From contig JNVV01000025.1 in the NCBI GenBank assembly GCA_000733355.1, positions 410,225 to 474,224 of the forward strand: 64,000 bases of DNA, written 5' to 3'. Source of the DNA: Falciphora oryzae (taxonomy: Eukaryota; Ascomycota; Sordariomycetes; Magnaporthales; Magnaporthaceae). Numbering within the stretch: position 1 is the stretch's first letter; every line of letters begins with the position of its first letter. Made by a program: the position numbers and the translations under genes. Of the stretch, positions 63,101 to 64,000 are shown one piece after another. The notes under the pieces are model-generated. The model ran no database searches, had not been told where the DNA came from, and saw nothing but the letters and a program-made list of their open reading frames with translations.

Positions 63101-64000
63101 TCCGCACTCGACATAGAGGAGGTAACAGGGCTGTTCCTGGACCGAGGCGCAAATCTCGAAGCCCGGGACAAGCGCGACGAAACCCCGCTGCATGTCGCGG
63201 CCCGCTGGGGCAACGGACGCTGTTTGGCGGCATTGCTGGATCGAGGCGCGAACATCGAGGCCCGGCGTGACGATGGCTCGACTCCGCTTCACATCGCGAT
63301 CTGGGACGATCATCCAGCAGCCGCGAAGCTGCTCTTGGGCCGCAACGCCGATTTCGAAAGCCGGAATGACGAAGGAATCACCCCGCTTCATCGTGCAGCC
63401 CGAGTGGGGAGACTTGAATGCATGAGGCTCCTCGTGGCTCGCGGGGCCGACACAGCAGCCAAAGATATGAACGAGGACAGCTGGGCTGTCATCCACTTCG
63501 CGGCGATTTGGGGGCATGCCGATTGCCTGAAGTATCTGCTTGAACTTGGGGTCGACGTGAATTCCAAATCTCCACAGAGCTGGACTCCGATTCATGTGGC
63601 TTCGCAGCAAGGACACGTCGATTGCCTAAAGCTTTTGTTGGATTGGGGGGCAGATGTCAACTCTGCAACAAGCAAAGGAAGCACGCCTGCTCACGAGGCC
63701 TGCTCGAACGGAAACCACGACTGCTTGAAGCTTCTGTTGGATCATGGGGCGGATGTCAACTTTGCCACCACCAGCGGCAGGACCCCTATGAACATGGCTT
63801 GCGACAAGGGGCATTCTAGATGTTTGGCGCTTTTATTGGAAAATGGCGCGACACACCCACGCTCCCGATCAGCCGCTTCCTGGTCACTAATTCACGATGC
63901 TGCCAGAGAGGGGCACCTCGACTGCCTGAGGCTTCTGTTGGACAAGGGAGTGGACATCAACTTCCAAGACAGTCAGGGATGGACGCCAATCCACAGCGCT
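60127..64000 (+). CDS. NACHT-ankyrin STAND receptor (fungal NLR), right end outside the window
   Basis: Exon 1 is 60127-60688 and exon 2 opens at 60789 after a 100-nt GT-AG intron (phase 1). The frame then runs without a stop to the window edge (at least 1258 aa). I read it codon by codon. Residues 1-190 are a helical HeLo-like/STAND N-terminal domain (MDPLSCVATAVGLFGTCMKI, then NVNKLLLERWGQSVGI). The NACHT has Walker A NGPAGYGKTVL (K254), Walker B LIADGLDECAW (D347) and a sensor-like VLLVSRREEAHL. The post-NACHT helical region contains VHIVHFSVREFLL. From about residue 740 there are 15 complete ankyrin repeats (TPLHxAA..GH..CLKLLLDxGADVN) and the start of another. Fungal proteins of this design bind ligands with the repeats and signal through the N-terminal domain. 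A shard of a close paralogue sits at 22117. Confidence 0.94.

Overview
This window looks like nuclear DNA of a filamentous ascomycete (Pezizomycotina, most likely Sordariomycetes). The genes carry short spliceosomal introns of 54-104 nt with a CTRAC-type branch point just before the acceptor. Coding DNA is GC-rich at third codon positions. Intergenic spaces are long, there are two fungal NACHT/STAND receptor genes, and solo LTR-like repeats and a decayed gene with RIP-style mutations are present. All multi-exon models were built by hand from splice signals and checked so that summed exon lengths keep one reading frame; no homology search was run.

Layout. 1-8.4 kb: a long non-coding leader and a two-exon protein tyrosine phosphatase with a rhodanese domain. 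8.4-13.6 kb (minus): a wrecked gene for a secreted protein with a NucA/NucB-like region, a GH55/pectate-lyase-3 type beta-helix and a Cys/Gly-rich tail. 13.7-14.0, 21.7-22.0 and 26.7-27.0 kb: three copies of one LTR-like repeat. 14.5-17.2 kb: an F-box-like hypothetical gene and a broken small secreted protein gene. 17.6-21.4 kb: a NACHT-type STAND receptor. 22.1 kb: a 110-bp relic of another NACHT gene. 22.3-24.1 kb: a cytochrome P450. 25.8 kb: a GPI-anchor-type surface protein. 26.5-29.0 kb: a ferric reductase pseudogene split by the third LTR copy. 29.9-34.4 kb: an opine-dehydrogenase-family gene convergent with an MFS exporter, then a SAM methyltransferase. 36.4-43.7 kb: secreted FAD oxidoreductase, nitrilase, ferroportin-like transporter and a hypothetical protein. 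44.9-52 kb: a membrane protein with a homopolymer frameshift and three secreted proteins. 52.3-58.4 kb: a Git1-like MFS transporter, a membrane-anchored Xaa-Pro peptidase and a Dal5-like MFS permease. 60.1-64.0 kb: a large NACHT-ankyrin receptor running off the right edge.

Themes. The window mixes small-molecule transport and oxidation (P450, FAD oxidoreductase, nitrilase, methyltransferase, three MFS, opine dehydrogenase), metal handling (ferroportin, dead ferric reductase), secreted or surface proteins, and self/non-self recognition (two NLRs plus a relic). All three LTR copies sit in or beside a broken gene, so the 8-29 kb stretch is a decaying accessory zone. I see no rRNA, tRNA or CRISPR.
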